Notes: generated by a model not told the origin, from the letters alone. Numbered from the stretch's first letter, positions 48,395-59,740 are shown. The stretch is DNA of 64,000 nucleotides from Tretioscincus oriximinensis (GCA_022410635.1 JAJVDF010000257.1:1487992-1551991), one strand, 5' to 3'. Numbers and translations: made by a program.

Positions 48395-48685
48395 TCTCAT
48401 TGGCTACGAAGATGGTCTTTCATCTGGGAGATCGGGTTTCGAAGCCCTGTGTTGAACGTGGGGAGGGGTGAGTGCCTTCCACTAGCCTGCAGCTCTAGCC
48501 AACTTAGCTATTCAAAAGAAATACAAATGTGTAACCTGCATTTCAATTAGATAAATGAGTATCATCATTAACTTGGTGGAGAAGATAGAATAAGATATAA
48601 GCTTCCGGGCGAAAATTAAGCCTGTAAGCCACTCTGGAAAGGAGCGGGGTATAAAAACTCGATTCTTCTTCTTCTCTTCTGCTTC
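48390..48685 (+). mobile_element. SINE family B, full length
   Basis: Head ttggctacgaagatggtc, B-box-like gggtttcgaagccc, body, tail ggggtataaaaactcg, then (TTC)n. It directly follows the CR1 tail, so the insertion site was the octamer repeat or its edge. Confidence 0.85.
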
Positions 48686-50319
48686 ATAACCGTGGATTAG
48701 GCAGTGTATAAACAAAACTGTGAAGCAAATAAGGAGAAAAAAGACTGTGGACCAAGGGAGTCATAGAAAAATGGAACCAATGAAGGAAAGGCCATACACG
48801 TTATTGTTTAAGCAATAATAATATTGTCATTACTTTGGCCACCATCATTTAATGAACAAAACCTAAGAAAATAAATATAATAATAACTTATTGATGCAAT
48901 GTGTCCCAATGGGCTTAATACTTTAAAATACAGGTTATATTCTACTACCGGAGCAATTGTGGCTTGGTGATAAAGCATCTCTTTGAGAACCAAGCTTTTG
49001 TATTCATCTGTCAAATGCTACAATTTTTATATAAATCCAGGTGTGAATTGGGGAATACTACTTCCTAGTTTCATACCTATAATTTAAGATCTGCTACACA
49101 GCAGAGACTGAATATATTATCTGGAGTCACTGGATGATGGCCAATAAAACATGAGGCCAGATCCTGATAAGATAGTGAAATTATGGGTGGGTAGGTTTTG
49201 TTTGGGGAAATTAATGAGGCAACACCTTTTGGCAGGAGTTGGCTCTACTCTTCCTCACACGTAACAAGATATTAGAAGGAATGATTGCCTGCTAAAGGAA
49301 TGTTATGTTTACTGACTATTGTGGTAATATAAGATGGTCTATTATTACTGTACCTGAGATATTCATCTGTACTTTTCCAGAAGAAGTAAATCTTTGCTTT
49401 TATTCATAACTTCAGATAATGAGCAGTCAAATTATAAAATAAGCAGTCAGCTGTAGCCAATCAATTCAATTATTTTAAATAATCCAAACATGGGGCTTAT
49501 TCTGATGGGCCAGTGAAAGTGATGGTGACCAATTACTAAAGTAACTAGCTCCAACACAATTACNTATCTGAAGCATGATGTGTGGTGCGATTTATAGTCA
49601 CAAATATGGCCAATCATCTTGACATTTTATCAGAACAGCACAGCAGACAGAGGAATGTCCAATATGGCAGAGAGGGATGAAAGCTTCTCAATAGTACATG
49701 TTCAGTCATTTAGTTGTATCTGATGCCTTGTGATCTCATAGACCATATCACACCAGACCCCTCTGCCTGATATTTATTCCCCAAATCTGCCAAATAGCCC
49801 ATTTATTATTATATTCCCAGGTGTCCTATGCTTNCTCCTATCAATCTGATAGGATGAAGACAACAGGCAGATGTGCTAAAGTGACCCATAAGTCCCATGT
49901 TTAACAAGACTGATTACAATCTTAAAATTAAAATATATAAATATTATTCAGAATACCTGAGGCCCAAACCTGCTTTGATATTACCTTAAGTAACTGTCAC
50001 TAATTCATGTAGACTACTATAACACAAAGCTGCCCATTAGACATATAGGTAATCTTATGATGCCATAGTGGTTGTGGACATACAAATGCTATTAAACAGT
50101 CCAGACAAATAGGCTGAAAGCCAGAAAAGATANTCAAAACCTGTTTTTCTAATCAGTTCTGTTCTTCAGAACTAAGATCGGTTGAATAGCACATTTCTCA
50201 TTATTTTTAGGCACTCACATTTCATGTACTCAAGTTCCTCTGTGGCTGCCAGTCCTAGATTTTAGCTGAAACATAAATTCTATGTAAAACAGTTTTAAAG
50301 TACTTTAGAATATGATGAT
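48686..50319. other. Intronic sequence, no gene seen
   Basis: No exon or classifiable repeat. Confidence 0.4.
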
Positions 50320-50533
50320 GATGAAGAGTTCGTTTTTATACCCTGCTTTTTCTCAATTTGAAGGAAATCATGGCAGCTTACATAACTTTCTGTTCTTCTC
50401 TTCACAACAAACACCTTATGAAGTAGGAGTGGCTGAGTGAATTCTTAAGAGTTATGACTAGCCCAAGGTCACTAGAGTGCAGAATTGAGTTGGGAGACAA
50501 CCAAATAAGAGTCTGACATTCTAACCACTATAA
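50320..50533 (-). mobile_element. SINE family C, full length or nearly
   Basis: gatgatgatgaagagttcg, then ataccctgctttttctcaa, body acacctta...gtaggagtggctgag and gactagcccaaggtcac. The reversed tRNA-like head is ctaaccactata. It shares the middle with family A and has a different tail. Confidence 0.7.
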
Positions 50534-51177
50534 GCCACATCCAGATGGAATATTTTTAATGCTATGGTAGGAAGGATCTGTCTCACATTCCCACTCATGT
50601 TGAGCAATGCATTCACTAAAAAACTCATTTTCCCGCAGTTTTTCCAGCTAGTACTTCTCTGTTGATTCTGTAGTTGGCATCTCCGTGTCCATGTAAAAAG
50701 GCCTCCATATGGTGTGCCCTCACAGGAGCAGGTGGGAGCAGGTGAGAACTCTGGCAAGATTCAAGGCAAGACATGCACACAGTTTACTTCCTGGAGCTCA
50801 GACATATGATGGGATGGGATGGGGAAACCAACCAAGGGACTGTATATGCAATGTGTTGAGAAGTCCCTGGATGTGCCCTGTGATGAGAATTTGGTTCTCT
50901 GATTGATACATCAGCTTCTAACTGTGGTAACACAGAATACTAGAGATACACGAGTATGCAGTTGCAAATGGATTATTTCACTTTCAAAAGCAATCATTAA
51001 ACAGCTCATCTGAATGGGGCCATACTTTTAGTTTTAGTTAATGATAATCAACTTGCAAACAGTCTGCAAAAAGGCATGAAAATTATGAATAGTAAGAATA
51101 AATGCAAATGCAAAATTGCAATAAAGATATAACATATTAATCTTACTGGGCACTGTTAAACCCATTAGTGTAAATAC
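50534..51177. other. Intronic sequence, no gene seen
   Basis: Nothing recognised. Confidence 0.4.
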
Positions 51178-51349
51178 TTTGGTGTAGTGGTTAGAGTGTT
51201 GGACTCGCAGCTGGGAGCCTCCCGGTTCGAATCCCCACTCCTCCATGAAAGCCAGCTGGGTGACCTTGGACTAGCCACAGTTCTTTAGAACTCTCTCAGC
51301 CCCACCTACTTCATAGGGTGTCTGTTGTGGAGAAAGCAACAAAAGCTAT
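51178..51349 (+). mobile_element. SINE family A, left half, split by CR1
   Basis: tRNA-like head with A box (tagtggttagagtgtt) and an intact B box ggttcgaatcc at 51224-51234. The body runs through ctgttgtggagaaagcaac and stops at aaaagctat. It resumes at 52823 (gctatgtgctcc) after the CR1. Confidence 0.9.
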
Positions 51350-52822
51350 TCCAGGTAAAGTGTTGGAAACCATAATTAAGGACAAAATTACTAAACACAT
51401 GGAGAAGCACACATTGCTGAATGAAACTCAGCATGGCTTCAGCAAAGGTAAATCATGTCTTACCAACTTGCTAGAATTCTTTGAGAGTGTTAACAAACAT
51501 GTAGATAAAGGGGATCCAGTTGATATTGTCTATCTAGATTTTCAGAAGGCTTTTGATAAAGTCCCTCATCAAAGGCTTCTAAAAAAGCTCCATACTCATG
51601 GTATAAGAGGACAGACTTTGTCCTGGATTGGAAACTGGCTAAAAGATAGAAAACAGAGGGTAGTATTAAATGGACAGTTCTCTGAGTGGAAAGAGGTAAG
51701 AAGTGGGGTACCCCAGGGATCTGTCCTGGGACCCTTGCTTNNNNNNNNNNNNNNNNNNNNNNNNNNNNNNNNNNNNNNNNNNNNNNNNNNNNNNNNNNNN
51801 NNNNNNNNNNNNNNNNNNNNNNNNNNNNNNNNNNNNNNNNNNNNNNNNNNNNNNNNNNNNNNNNNNNNNNNNNNNNNNNNNNNNNNNNNNNNNNNNNNNN
51901 NNNNNNNNNNNNNNNNNNNNNNNNNNNNNNNNNNNNNNNNNNNNNNNNNNNNNNNNNNNNNNNNNNNNNNNNNNNNNNNNNNNNNNNNNNNNNNNNNNNN
52001 NNNNNNNNNNNNNNNNNNNNNNNNNNNNNNNNNNNNNNNNNNNNNNNNNNNNNNNNNNNNNNNNNNNNNNNNNNNNNNNNNNNNNNNNNNNNNNNNNNNN
52101 NNNNNNNNNNNNNNNNNNNNNNNNNNNNNNNNNNNNNNNNNNNNNNNNNNNNNNNNNNNNNNNNNNNNNNNNNNNNNNNNNNNNNNNNNNNNNNNNNNNN
52201 NNNNNNNNNNNNNNNNNNNNNNNNNNNNNNNNNNNNNNNNNNNNNNNNNNNNNNNNNNNNNNNNNNNNNNNNNNNNNNNNNNNNNNNNNNNNNNNNNNNN
52301 NNNNNNNNNNNNNNNNNNNNNNNNNNNNNNNNNNNNNNNNNNNNNNNNNNNNNNNNNNNNNNNNNNNNNNNNNNNNNNNNNNNNNNNNNNNNNNNNNNNN
52401 NNNNNNNNNNNNNNNNNNNNNNNNNNNNNNNNNNNNNNNNNNNNNNNNNNNNNNNNNNNNNNNNNNNNNNNNNNNNNNNNNNNNNNNNNNNNNNNNNNNN
52501 NNNNNNNNNNNNNNNTTACTTCCTGAAGAGGTAGTGGTAGCTAACAGCTTGGATAGTTTCAAGACAGGACTAGACAGGTTTATGGACACTAAGGGTATAA
52601 ATGGATACTAGGATAGTTGTCTGGATGTCGCCTCCCGGATGGAGCAACAGGCAGGACTCTTGAAATACCATTTGCAGGGAGTCATGAACAGGTGCATATT
52701 TTGCTTTCCTCTGTTCGGGCTGCCCAGGTGCATCTGGTGGGTCTCTGTGTGACACAGAATGCTGGACTTGATGGGCTATGGCCTGATCCAGTATGGCTCT
52801 TCTTATGTTCTTATGTTCTTAT
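51350..52822 (+). mobile_element. CR1 LINE with assembly gap, inserted in SINE A
   Basis: The reverse transcriptase is open at 51351-51740: PGKVLETIIKDKI, RT motif A region VYLDFQKAFDKVPHQ, motif B RSGVPQGSVLGPLL. 51741-52515 is N. After the gap come the ORF2 end (LPEEVVVANSLDSFKTG), the stop after GINGY, the 3' UTR and octamer tail. The visible frame has no stops and is the least decayed RT in the window. The catalytic FADD box falls in the gap. The element is 5'-truncated. Five bases, gctat, are duplicated at 51345-51349 and 52823-52827. Confidence 0.9.
51741..52515. other. Assembly gap (775 N)
   Basis: Unbroken N. Aligning the flanks with the 47-kb CR1 copy predicts about 772 missing bases, so the gap is probably just CR1 sequence. 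Confidence 0.95.
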
Positions 52823-52915
52823 GCTATGTGCTCCCCCTATGGTTGGCCGCCCTGAGACCTTCAGGTATAGGGCGGGATATAAGTATAAATAAATAATAAT
52901 AATAAAAAATAATAA
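52823..52915 (+). mobile_element. SINE family A, right half
   Basis: gctatgtgctccccctatgg, then ttggccgccctgagacc, gtatagggcgggatataagt and AAAT/AAT repeats. It completes the SINE that began at 51178. Confidence 0.9.
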
Positions 52916-53170
52916 ATGAAAATCATGTTTTTCTCTGGTGAAATTGAAATCATTTCTGTTATTCTATGTACATACACTAGCTCTTTATAGCATATTACTT
53001 TATTTTCAGCCCTATAAGATGAATTGGCATTTAGGATGCATCTATAATTTCAGAAAGGATATTCAGGAAAAAAAATTCTTAAAAAAATTAAGGCTATATT
53101 TTTGAAGGAAAAAAGATGTGTTTGCATAGCAAGACAACATAGCATAATCTCACATTGTATCCTGATAGTT
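52916..53170. other. Intronic sequence, no gene seen
   Basis: Nothing recognised. Confidence 0.4.
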
Positions 53171-53325
53171 TCTTCCTGTGATTAAATCCCTGCATTGGTT
53201 GCCAATTACCTATGAGATTAAATTCGAGAATTCATCTTTGGCCTACAGAGCCTTTAACAATTTGGGACCAGCTTACTTAGCAGATGGCCTTTCTCAGTAT
53301 GTGAAATCATTAAAATTTTCAGGTT
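53171..53325 (+). mobile_element. L2-like LINE ORF2 fragment
   Basis: Translation contains LHWLPITYEIKFE and AYRAFNNLGPAYLADG, the same segment as at 10.35 kb. Both ends are lost. Confidence 0.65.
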
Positions 53326-54106
53326 TGGTTCTGCTGCAGGTGCCATGAATTGCTGAATGCCATTTTATAACTACTCTCAGTTGGTTCTTTTCTTTGATAC
53401 TATCACCTGGAGTAGTTTCTCCTCTGCTAATTACAGGGTGCCTACACTTGGGCTTGGGTACTAATTACATTTTGTACTACCTAGATAAAGCAAAGACCAC
53501 TCTTGTACTGGTCCTTTTCCATATTATATCTAAGATGGTAGATTCCTGTGGATTATAGTTTCCTTTTGTGGGAAATGACCTGGAATAAGGCTGAGTATAG
53601 AAAATGTCCAAAATTTTAAACACCCTCAACTCCATTACCTATAATTTAGTTCAGTTTACAAAAATCACAGTTCCACATAAGCAGCCTAATATCATTATAG
53701 TTGTTCTGATGTCTCCCTTCCAGCATCTAAACCAATCCATGCCACTTCATCTGTATACTCTGTGACAGAGATATTTAGTGAGACAGAAACATAAAAATTA
53801 TGAAGAAACATCATTGGCTAAAATAACTGTTTGTTCCTAATCCGCACAGAATAAACTGTAGCTTTATGTTTAACTACAGTGCTATCTTTTGGCTCTGTTT
53901 TAAAAAAAATAGACAAAACTGTAAGCTAGTTCACTTGGCTTAGCATTCAAAATCCTAATGGAGAGTATTGAAATAAATCAATCAAAGTTAGCTTGTTATA
54001 AATGAAATTATAGATGTCTTATATATTTTATACTTAATTTTAAGGTAAATTAATTTTAACTTAATTTTATAATATCCAGTCCTGTAAAATGTTATGATCT
54101 TTTGAG
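53326..54106. other. Intronic sequence, no gene seen
   Basis: AT-rich; nothing recognised. Confidence 0.4.
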
Positions 54107-54493
54107 TAAAGTTATCGTATTCTGACAGCACAAAACCAGGAAGGGGGGACACGCACACACACACAAGCTTGTGGTGAGACGGGCAGAACAGAGCTGCACA
54201 AAAGCACTTCCTTTGAAAGGAGGCGAGTTGGCGTGCTCTGCCTGACAGCAGGCATGAAACCCCGCCTCCTGCAGAGGAGCAGATATGGCACGCTCAGAGG
54301 GTCTTTCCAGGACCCAGGAAGCGTTGCTCGTGCTGCAGCCGTCAGCCCTGACGGCTCCTTTGCATTAAAATCCCAGATTTTTACATACCCTGATGCGGCA
54401 TTGGGGAAAGTAAAAATCCGGGATTTTAATTTAAAATCCGGACGGAACTATATCTGGGAATGTCGTGCCTTTCCGGGGTGTATGGCAGCCCTA
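54107..54493. mobile_element. hAT-type MITE, copy 2
   Basis: 387 bp, same interior as copy 1 (gagttggcgtgctctgcctg, gccgtcagccctgacggc). The left TIR is diverged (taaagttatcgta); the right TIR is tatggcagcccta. Flanking 8-mers are cttttgag (54099-54106) and cttttgac (54494-54501). A CA-repeat expansion lies at 54150-54165. Confidence 0.85.
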
Positions 54494-54593
54494 CTTTTGA
54501 CTAATCAAAAAAGGCTTTTGAATTTAATGGAGAGTAGGACTAAAGGATTTCAGATAGGAGAATTTCCTAACTCAGTGCTATGTCAAGCAGGCT

Positions 54594-54875
54594 TGAATGG
54601 CGCAGTCGCTAAGGAGATGGTCCCTTATCTGAAAGCCCTGTGTTGGATGGGGTGAGCACCTTCTATTAGCCAGCAACTCTAGCCAACCCAGCTATTTGGA
54701 AGCAAAAATTTCAAGAAATTGCAACTGACTGCAGGTAGATAAATGGGAACCAACACAGCCTGATGTGGAAGATAGAATGTAAGCCTTCAGGCAAAAAATA
54801 ATTTTGTAAGGTGCTTTGAGTCCCTTCGGGTGAGAAAAGCAGGATATAAAGACCCAGTAGTAGTAGTAGTAGGTA
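54594..54875 (+). mobile_element. SINE family B, plus orientation
   Basis: Head ggcgcagtcgctaaggagat, body, tail aggatataaagacccagtag, then (TAG)n. It faces the next copy tail to tail. Confidence 0.85.
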
Positions 54876-54887
54876 AAGCATATGCTT

Positions 54888-55106
54888 GAGAAGAAGAAGA
54901 AGAACAAGAACAAGAAGAACAACAAGAAGAACAAGAACAAGAAAAAAAAAGAAAAAGAAGAACTGGGGTTTTGTACCCCGCTTTTATCACTCGAAGGGAT
55001 TTTTGCCCGAATGCTTACATTCTATGTTCCCCATCACATGGAAATGATGGTACCTATTAATCTATTTGCAATTGTTTTGCTTTCAAACAGCTAGGTTTGT
55101 TGAAGG
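54888..55106 (-). mobile_element. SINE family B, minus orientation, partial
   Basis: Long AAG/AAC tail at 54888-54960, then aactggggttttgtacccc and the body to aaacagctagg. The tRNA-like head is missing. Confidence 0.75.
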
Positions 55107-55137
55107 TAAAGCCCTCCATCAAGGAACTGAATGACTA

Positions 55138-55545
55138 CAGACCAGGCACTCCTTAAAACTGTTGGGTAGAAAAGTGAGAACAGACAAAGGGAAGTATTTT
55201 TTCACCCAGAGGGTCATCGGCCTGTGGAATTTACTTCCTGAAGAGGTAGTGGTAGCTAACAGCTTGGATAGTTTCAAGACAGGACTAGACAGGTTTATGG
55301 ACACTAAGGGTATAAATGGATACTAAGATAGTTGTCTGGATGTAGCCTCCGGGATGGAGCAACAGGCAGGACTTTTGAAATACCATTTGCAGGGAGTCAC
55401 GAACAGGAGCAGCATATTTTGCTTTCCTCTGTTCGGACTGCCCAGGTGCATCTGGTGGGCCTTTGTGTGACACAGAATGCTGGACTCGATGGGCTGTGGC
55501 CTGATCCAGTATGGCTCTTCTTATGTTCTTATGTTCTTATGCTCT
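55138..55545 (+). mobile_element. CR1 LINE 3' end
   Basis: Last part of ORF2 ([22 protein letters not shown], GINGY stop near 55324), then the complete 3' UTR and three octamers. It resembles the 52.5-kb copy closely. Confidence 0.9.
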
Positions 55546-56626
55546 AACATCTGTAGTTATGAAAACCTTTGAAAGGCTAGTGATGTCCCACTTGAAAACC
55601 ATCACGAATCCACTGTTAGACCCCCTACAATTTGCATATCGAGCAAATAGATCGACAGATGATGCTGTTAATATGGCTCTGCACTACATCCTACAGCATC
55701 TTGAATCTCCAAAGACCTACACAAGGGTCCTCTTTGTAGACTTTAGTTCAGCATTCAACACCATCATACCAGACATTCTTCTGACTAAACTAAATCAGCT
55801 AGCGGTACCTGAGCACACTTGTAAGTGGATCACAAGCTTCCTAACAGACAGGAAGCAGCAGGTGAAGCTAGGCAGAATCATATCAGATACCTGTACAATT
55901 AGACCTAGCCCTAACTCTAAGGGTTCTTTCTGCGCCAACTAAGGAAGCTCAAACTGCCCAAGGAGCTGCTGATACAGTTCTACAGAGGAATCATTGAGTC
56001 TGTCATCTGCAGCTTTATAACTGTCTGGTTTGGTTCCGCAACCCAACAAGACCGACACAGACTTCAAAGGAAAATTAGAACTGCAGAAAAAATAATTGCT
56101 GCTAAGCTGCCTTCTATTGAGGACCTATATACTGCACGGGTCAAAAAGAGGGCTGTGAAAATACTTACTGACCGCTCACATCCTGGACATAAAATGTTTC
56201 AACTCCTGCCCTCAAAACTTCGCTACAGAGCACTGCACACCAAGACAACTAGACACAAGAACAGTTTCTACCCGAACACCATCACTCTGCTAAACAAATA
56301 ATTCCCTCAACACTGTCGAACTATTTACTAAGTCTGCATTGCTACTAGTTGTTTTTTTCTTTTCTTTCCCTCATCATTCCTATTACTCATCTCCTCTCAC
56401 TTATGACTGTATGACTATAACTTGTTGCTCATATTTAAAGTTTTTTATTAATATTGACTGTTCCCCATTGCTTATTTGACCCCTATGACGATCATTATGT
56501 GTTGTACCTTACGACTCTTGTCAAATGTATATTTTCCTTATGTATACTGAGAGCATATGCACCAAAGACAAATTCCTTGTGTGTCCAATCACACTTGGCC
56601 AATAAAGAATTCAATTCAATTCAATA
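55546..56626 (+). mobile_element. L2-clade LINE with internal deletion
   Basis: The first part (to about 55905) encodes RT text: MKTFERLVMSHLK, LDPLQFAYRANRSTDDAV, motif A VLFVDFSSAFNTI and FLTDRKQQVKLG. The C-terminal part follows directly in another frame, 55924-56301: FLRQLRKLKLPKELL, VWFGSATQQDRHRLQRKIR, ending ITLLNK then a stop. The middle of RT, with the YADD box, is missing. The 3' UTR ends tggccaataaag plus three ATTCA-type repeats. 5'-truncated, inactive. Confidence 0.85.
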
Positions 56627-57242
56627 GAGGGTGCTGACCCTCCTCAATGGCAGACATATGGGCCTTGAACAAACAACCTCTCTGTTTAAAAGTTAATTCT
56701 TAACCTCTTTTCCACTGAGCAACTGCCTCTGAAAGCAGCTGAGACAAGGCAGTTTGATTCGGCTTTTTTCATATTCTGAATAGAATTGAAATAATCATTA
56801 TCATGCTGAAAATATTTGAGTCCTGAGACGTGCGTACTTGACAACAAAGAAGTAAGCAAGGTAGATTACCCTTCATATCTTGCTCGGTGGACTACATAAT
56901 AATCTGCAACAGTACTAGCACTTGCCCAGTTCTGTGCTCAGTTCATTTAAACTCTAATCAGAAAGAAACACATTGACTGCAAAAGGGAAAGTTCATTGCA
57001 CCAAATACTGAAAATCATAAAGAAAAAAATTACAAATGAGCAGGAGCAGGAAAACTAAAAGCACAAAAAACAAATGAACAGATGGAGAAGGTGGGAAACC
57101 AAGCCAAGGATAATATTCTAAGACGTATATGCTATGTTGAATTATTCAAGGTTATAGTCTAAAAATGAAAAGGATTTATTAAAACTAGATTCCAAAATTT
57201 ATCCCAAACCTAGCTAGTGTACATTGTTTCACTCATATTGAA
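56627..57242. other. Intronic sequence, no gene seen
   Basis: AT-rich; nothing recognised. Confidence 0.4.
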
Positions 57243-57483
57243 TTTAAGAACATAAGAACATAAGAAGAGCCATACTGGATCAGGCCACAGCCCATCAAGT
57301 CCAGCATTCTGTGTCACACAGAGGCCCACCAGATGCACTTGGGCAGTCTGAACTGAGGAATGCAAAATATGCTCCTGTTCGTGACTCCCTGCAAATGGTA
57401 TTTCAGGAGTCCTGCCTGTTGCTCCATCCTGGAGGCAACATCCAGACATCCATCCTAGTATCCATTTATACCCTTGGTGTATA
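57243..57483 (-). mobile_element. CR1 LINE 3' UTR
   Basis: Starts with reversed octamers (aagaacataagaacataag) and contains the full 3' UTR up to ccatttatacccttggtg. Young-looking copy. Confidence 0.9.
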
Positions 57484-57960
57484 ACTGTTTTAATTCTTAT
57501 GTTACTTAGCATAAATATCATGAGTGGTGGTGGTGGGATTATAAAGCAGAATACAGAAATTGATGTTGTGATAAACTGAAGTTTACCTAAAATCTATTAC
57601 CGAGGTCTCACTACAGAAATTTACTATGTCAAAGACATGTCAGTTTGCTTTTATCAGATAAACTACGGTACAGGTTAAATTTGAATTATCGTAACTTAAT
57701 TCTCAAGGAACCATTTTAGTTTCTTCCTAAATGGTCAAGTAGTTTGTCAAAACTGAAATTACCTTTTGTTTCAGAAAGTATATTTATTTAGACACCAAGA
57801 AACAGATCAGATCATGTTACTGCAAAGTAATATCTGAAATGGTGCTTTAGACAACAGCTGAACAGCAAATTCCCCAAACAAAAAAGGACACACACACCCT
57901 GGAAAGAAACCAAAACAGGTCTCCAAAAGAAACCCAAAGTGAAAGAACTACAGAAGAGCA
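57484..57960. other. Intronic sequence with a dispersed repeat fragment
   Basis: 57801-57865 is about three-quarters identical to 58684-58750. The rest is unrecognised. Confidence 0.4.
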
Positions 57961-58165
57961 GAACATAAGAGGAGCCCTGCTGAATCGGGCTGGAGCCCAT
58001 CTAGTCCAGCACTCTGTCTCACACAGTGGCCCACAAATTGCACCTGGGCAGTCTGGAACAGAAGAAGCAAAAACTTCACCTGTTCTCAATGCCTTGCAAA
58101 TGGCACTTCAAGAATACTCCCTATTGCTCCATCTTGGAGGCAGTATCAAGACATCCCCATCCCAT
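57961..58165 (-). mobile_element. CR1 LINE 3' UTR, diverged
   Basis: gaacataagaggagccctgc, gcccatctagtccagcac, tgttctcaatgccttgcaaa. Same order as 57243-57483 but more diverged, so older. Confidence 0.8.
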
Positions 58166-59439
58166 AGGGATGAAACGTATGTTATAAGTTTCATCCCAAC
58201 ACACACAAATACAAAAACTAAGGCCCCATGCAGACGACAGGATAAAAATTGCAATATTTTAAAAATCTGTGCATACCTCTTTTATCATTTTGTAAACAAA
58301 CCATTAGATGGCCAATGCTGAGGAATACTGGGCATGACTAGAAATAGTAAGCATGCTCGGTTGCACTACAACCAAACAGTGAGTCTGGAGGAGATAAAAA
58401 GTCCATACAATACAAAATAAAACAATGTCCCTAAAGAAGTAAGTGAATAGTATACGTGGGTCACAAAGACTTCAAAGAAGTCTGCAAAAGGCCAGACGTA
58501 TTTTTGAACATCCTCAGGGAAATGGTCTTCCTCAGTCGCTTGAATGAAGTAAATCAAATGTCCCACAGCCACAAATCCCTAGGAGTAGTAAGAGGCATAA
58601 AGCCTCAGGATAAAATTGTATGTATGTAAAAAAGGCTGCTAAACCTACAGCACAATGTGCAAAGATATAAGTCAAAATGTCTTATAGGTCAGGTCACGTT
58701 AATGCAAAGTAGCATCAGAGATGGTTCTTTAGACTGCAGCTGTACAATTCATGAATTATTGAACCAAACGTATGGCAGATGCAATTAGAATTATTGTATA
58801 GAAAATGTGATGGGACTCTTTACCTTTGTAGAGAACAGGAAAATGAAAGCAGATGTTTTCTTCCATTAATTTTATCCTCTGTACAGCTATTAAATGCACA
58901 AGAGTCTTGTCCTCTTCAACATATGAAAACCCTACAGCTGGTCTTGCCATGGCATAGTTAAATAAAACTGTTTTTGCAGCTATCTACATTTACGGAAACT
59001 GATAGATTACTCAAGATGCATATGTCCATTCTCTCTTTTACACACACATATACACAAACGCTTTCTGGACATACTTTAGGTCATGGGCATTAAGGTTGGG
59101 CAGTATTTAAAAAGCATGTTTAAACTTACTATGAATTGGGTGCGGGGAGAAGATGGCTTGTATTTGTTTTGAAAAATAAGAAAAAGGATCCCATTTCTAT
59201 AAGAATGATATCCCGTTATTTAAATGGTGCAGGAAGAAACTAATACTTACAGTATTTATAAGGTGTTATTGGGCTCCTAATTATTGGTGTGTTGGGAATA
59301 ATGTCATATAATTTGCTATGACAAGATGTGATAAGGTCCATAATGCAGAAAAGTGGGCTGGAGTTCTACATTATAGACAGTTCTAAAGGTAGGTTTACAA
59401 AAGCTTATAGATCATTCATATAACCATGTTCCATTCCTA
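58166..59439. other. Intronic sequence with an unclassified repeat
   Basis: 58366-58750 looks like a dispersed element on the minus strand (gactgaggaagaccatttcc, ttgcagacttctttgaag), not classified. The short minus-strand ORF there has no known domain. 58950-59439 is ordinary AT-rich intron. Confidence 0.35.
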
Positions 59440-59740
59440 TAGAAAAAGAAGAAGAACTGGGTTTTTATACCCCGCTTTTCTCACCCGAAGGGACTCAAAG
59501 TGGCTTATAAAGTTATTTTTCACCCAAAGGCCTACATTCTATCTTCCCCACCAGGCTGTGGTGGTTCCCATTCACCAAGTTTCAGTCAGTTGCAATTGTT
59601 TGCAACTCTTGCTGTCAAATAGCTGGATTGGCTAGAGCTACAGGCTAGTAGAAGGTGCTCATCCCTCCTCACATCCAACCCAGGGCTTCGAAACCTGATC
59701 TCTCAGATGAGAGACCGTCTCTTTAGCGAGTATGCTTTAG
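59440..59740 (-). mobile_element. SINE family B, full length
   Basis: Tail gaagaagaactgggttttta, body, then agggcttcgaaacctgatc and gagaccgtctctttagcgag. Same family as 5585-5891. Confidence 0.85.

Noticed and set aside
51185..51240. Candidate tRNA gene (A and B boxes)
   Set aside because: The boxes belong to the head of SINE A; the segment does not fold into a full tRNA cloverleaf and continues into the SINE body.
58440..58560. Possible Penelope-like element or hammerhead-like core on the minus strand (ctgaggaagacc ... ttcaaaaatacgtctgg)
   Set aside because: The CTGANGA-like word is present but the GAAA partner and stems are not convincing; left as unclassified.
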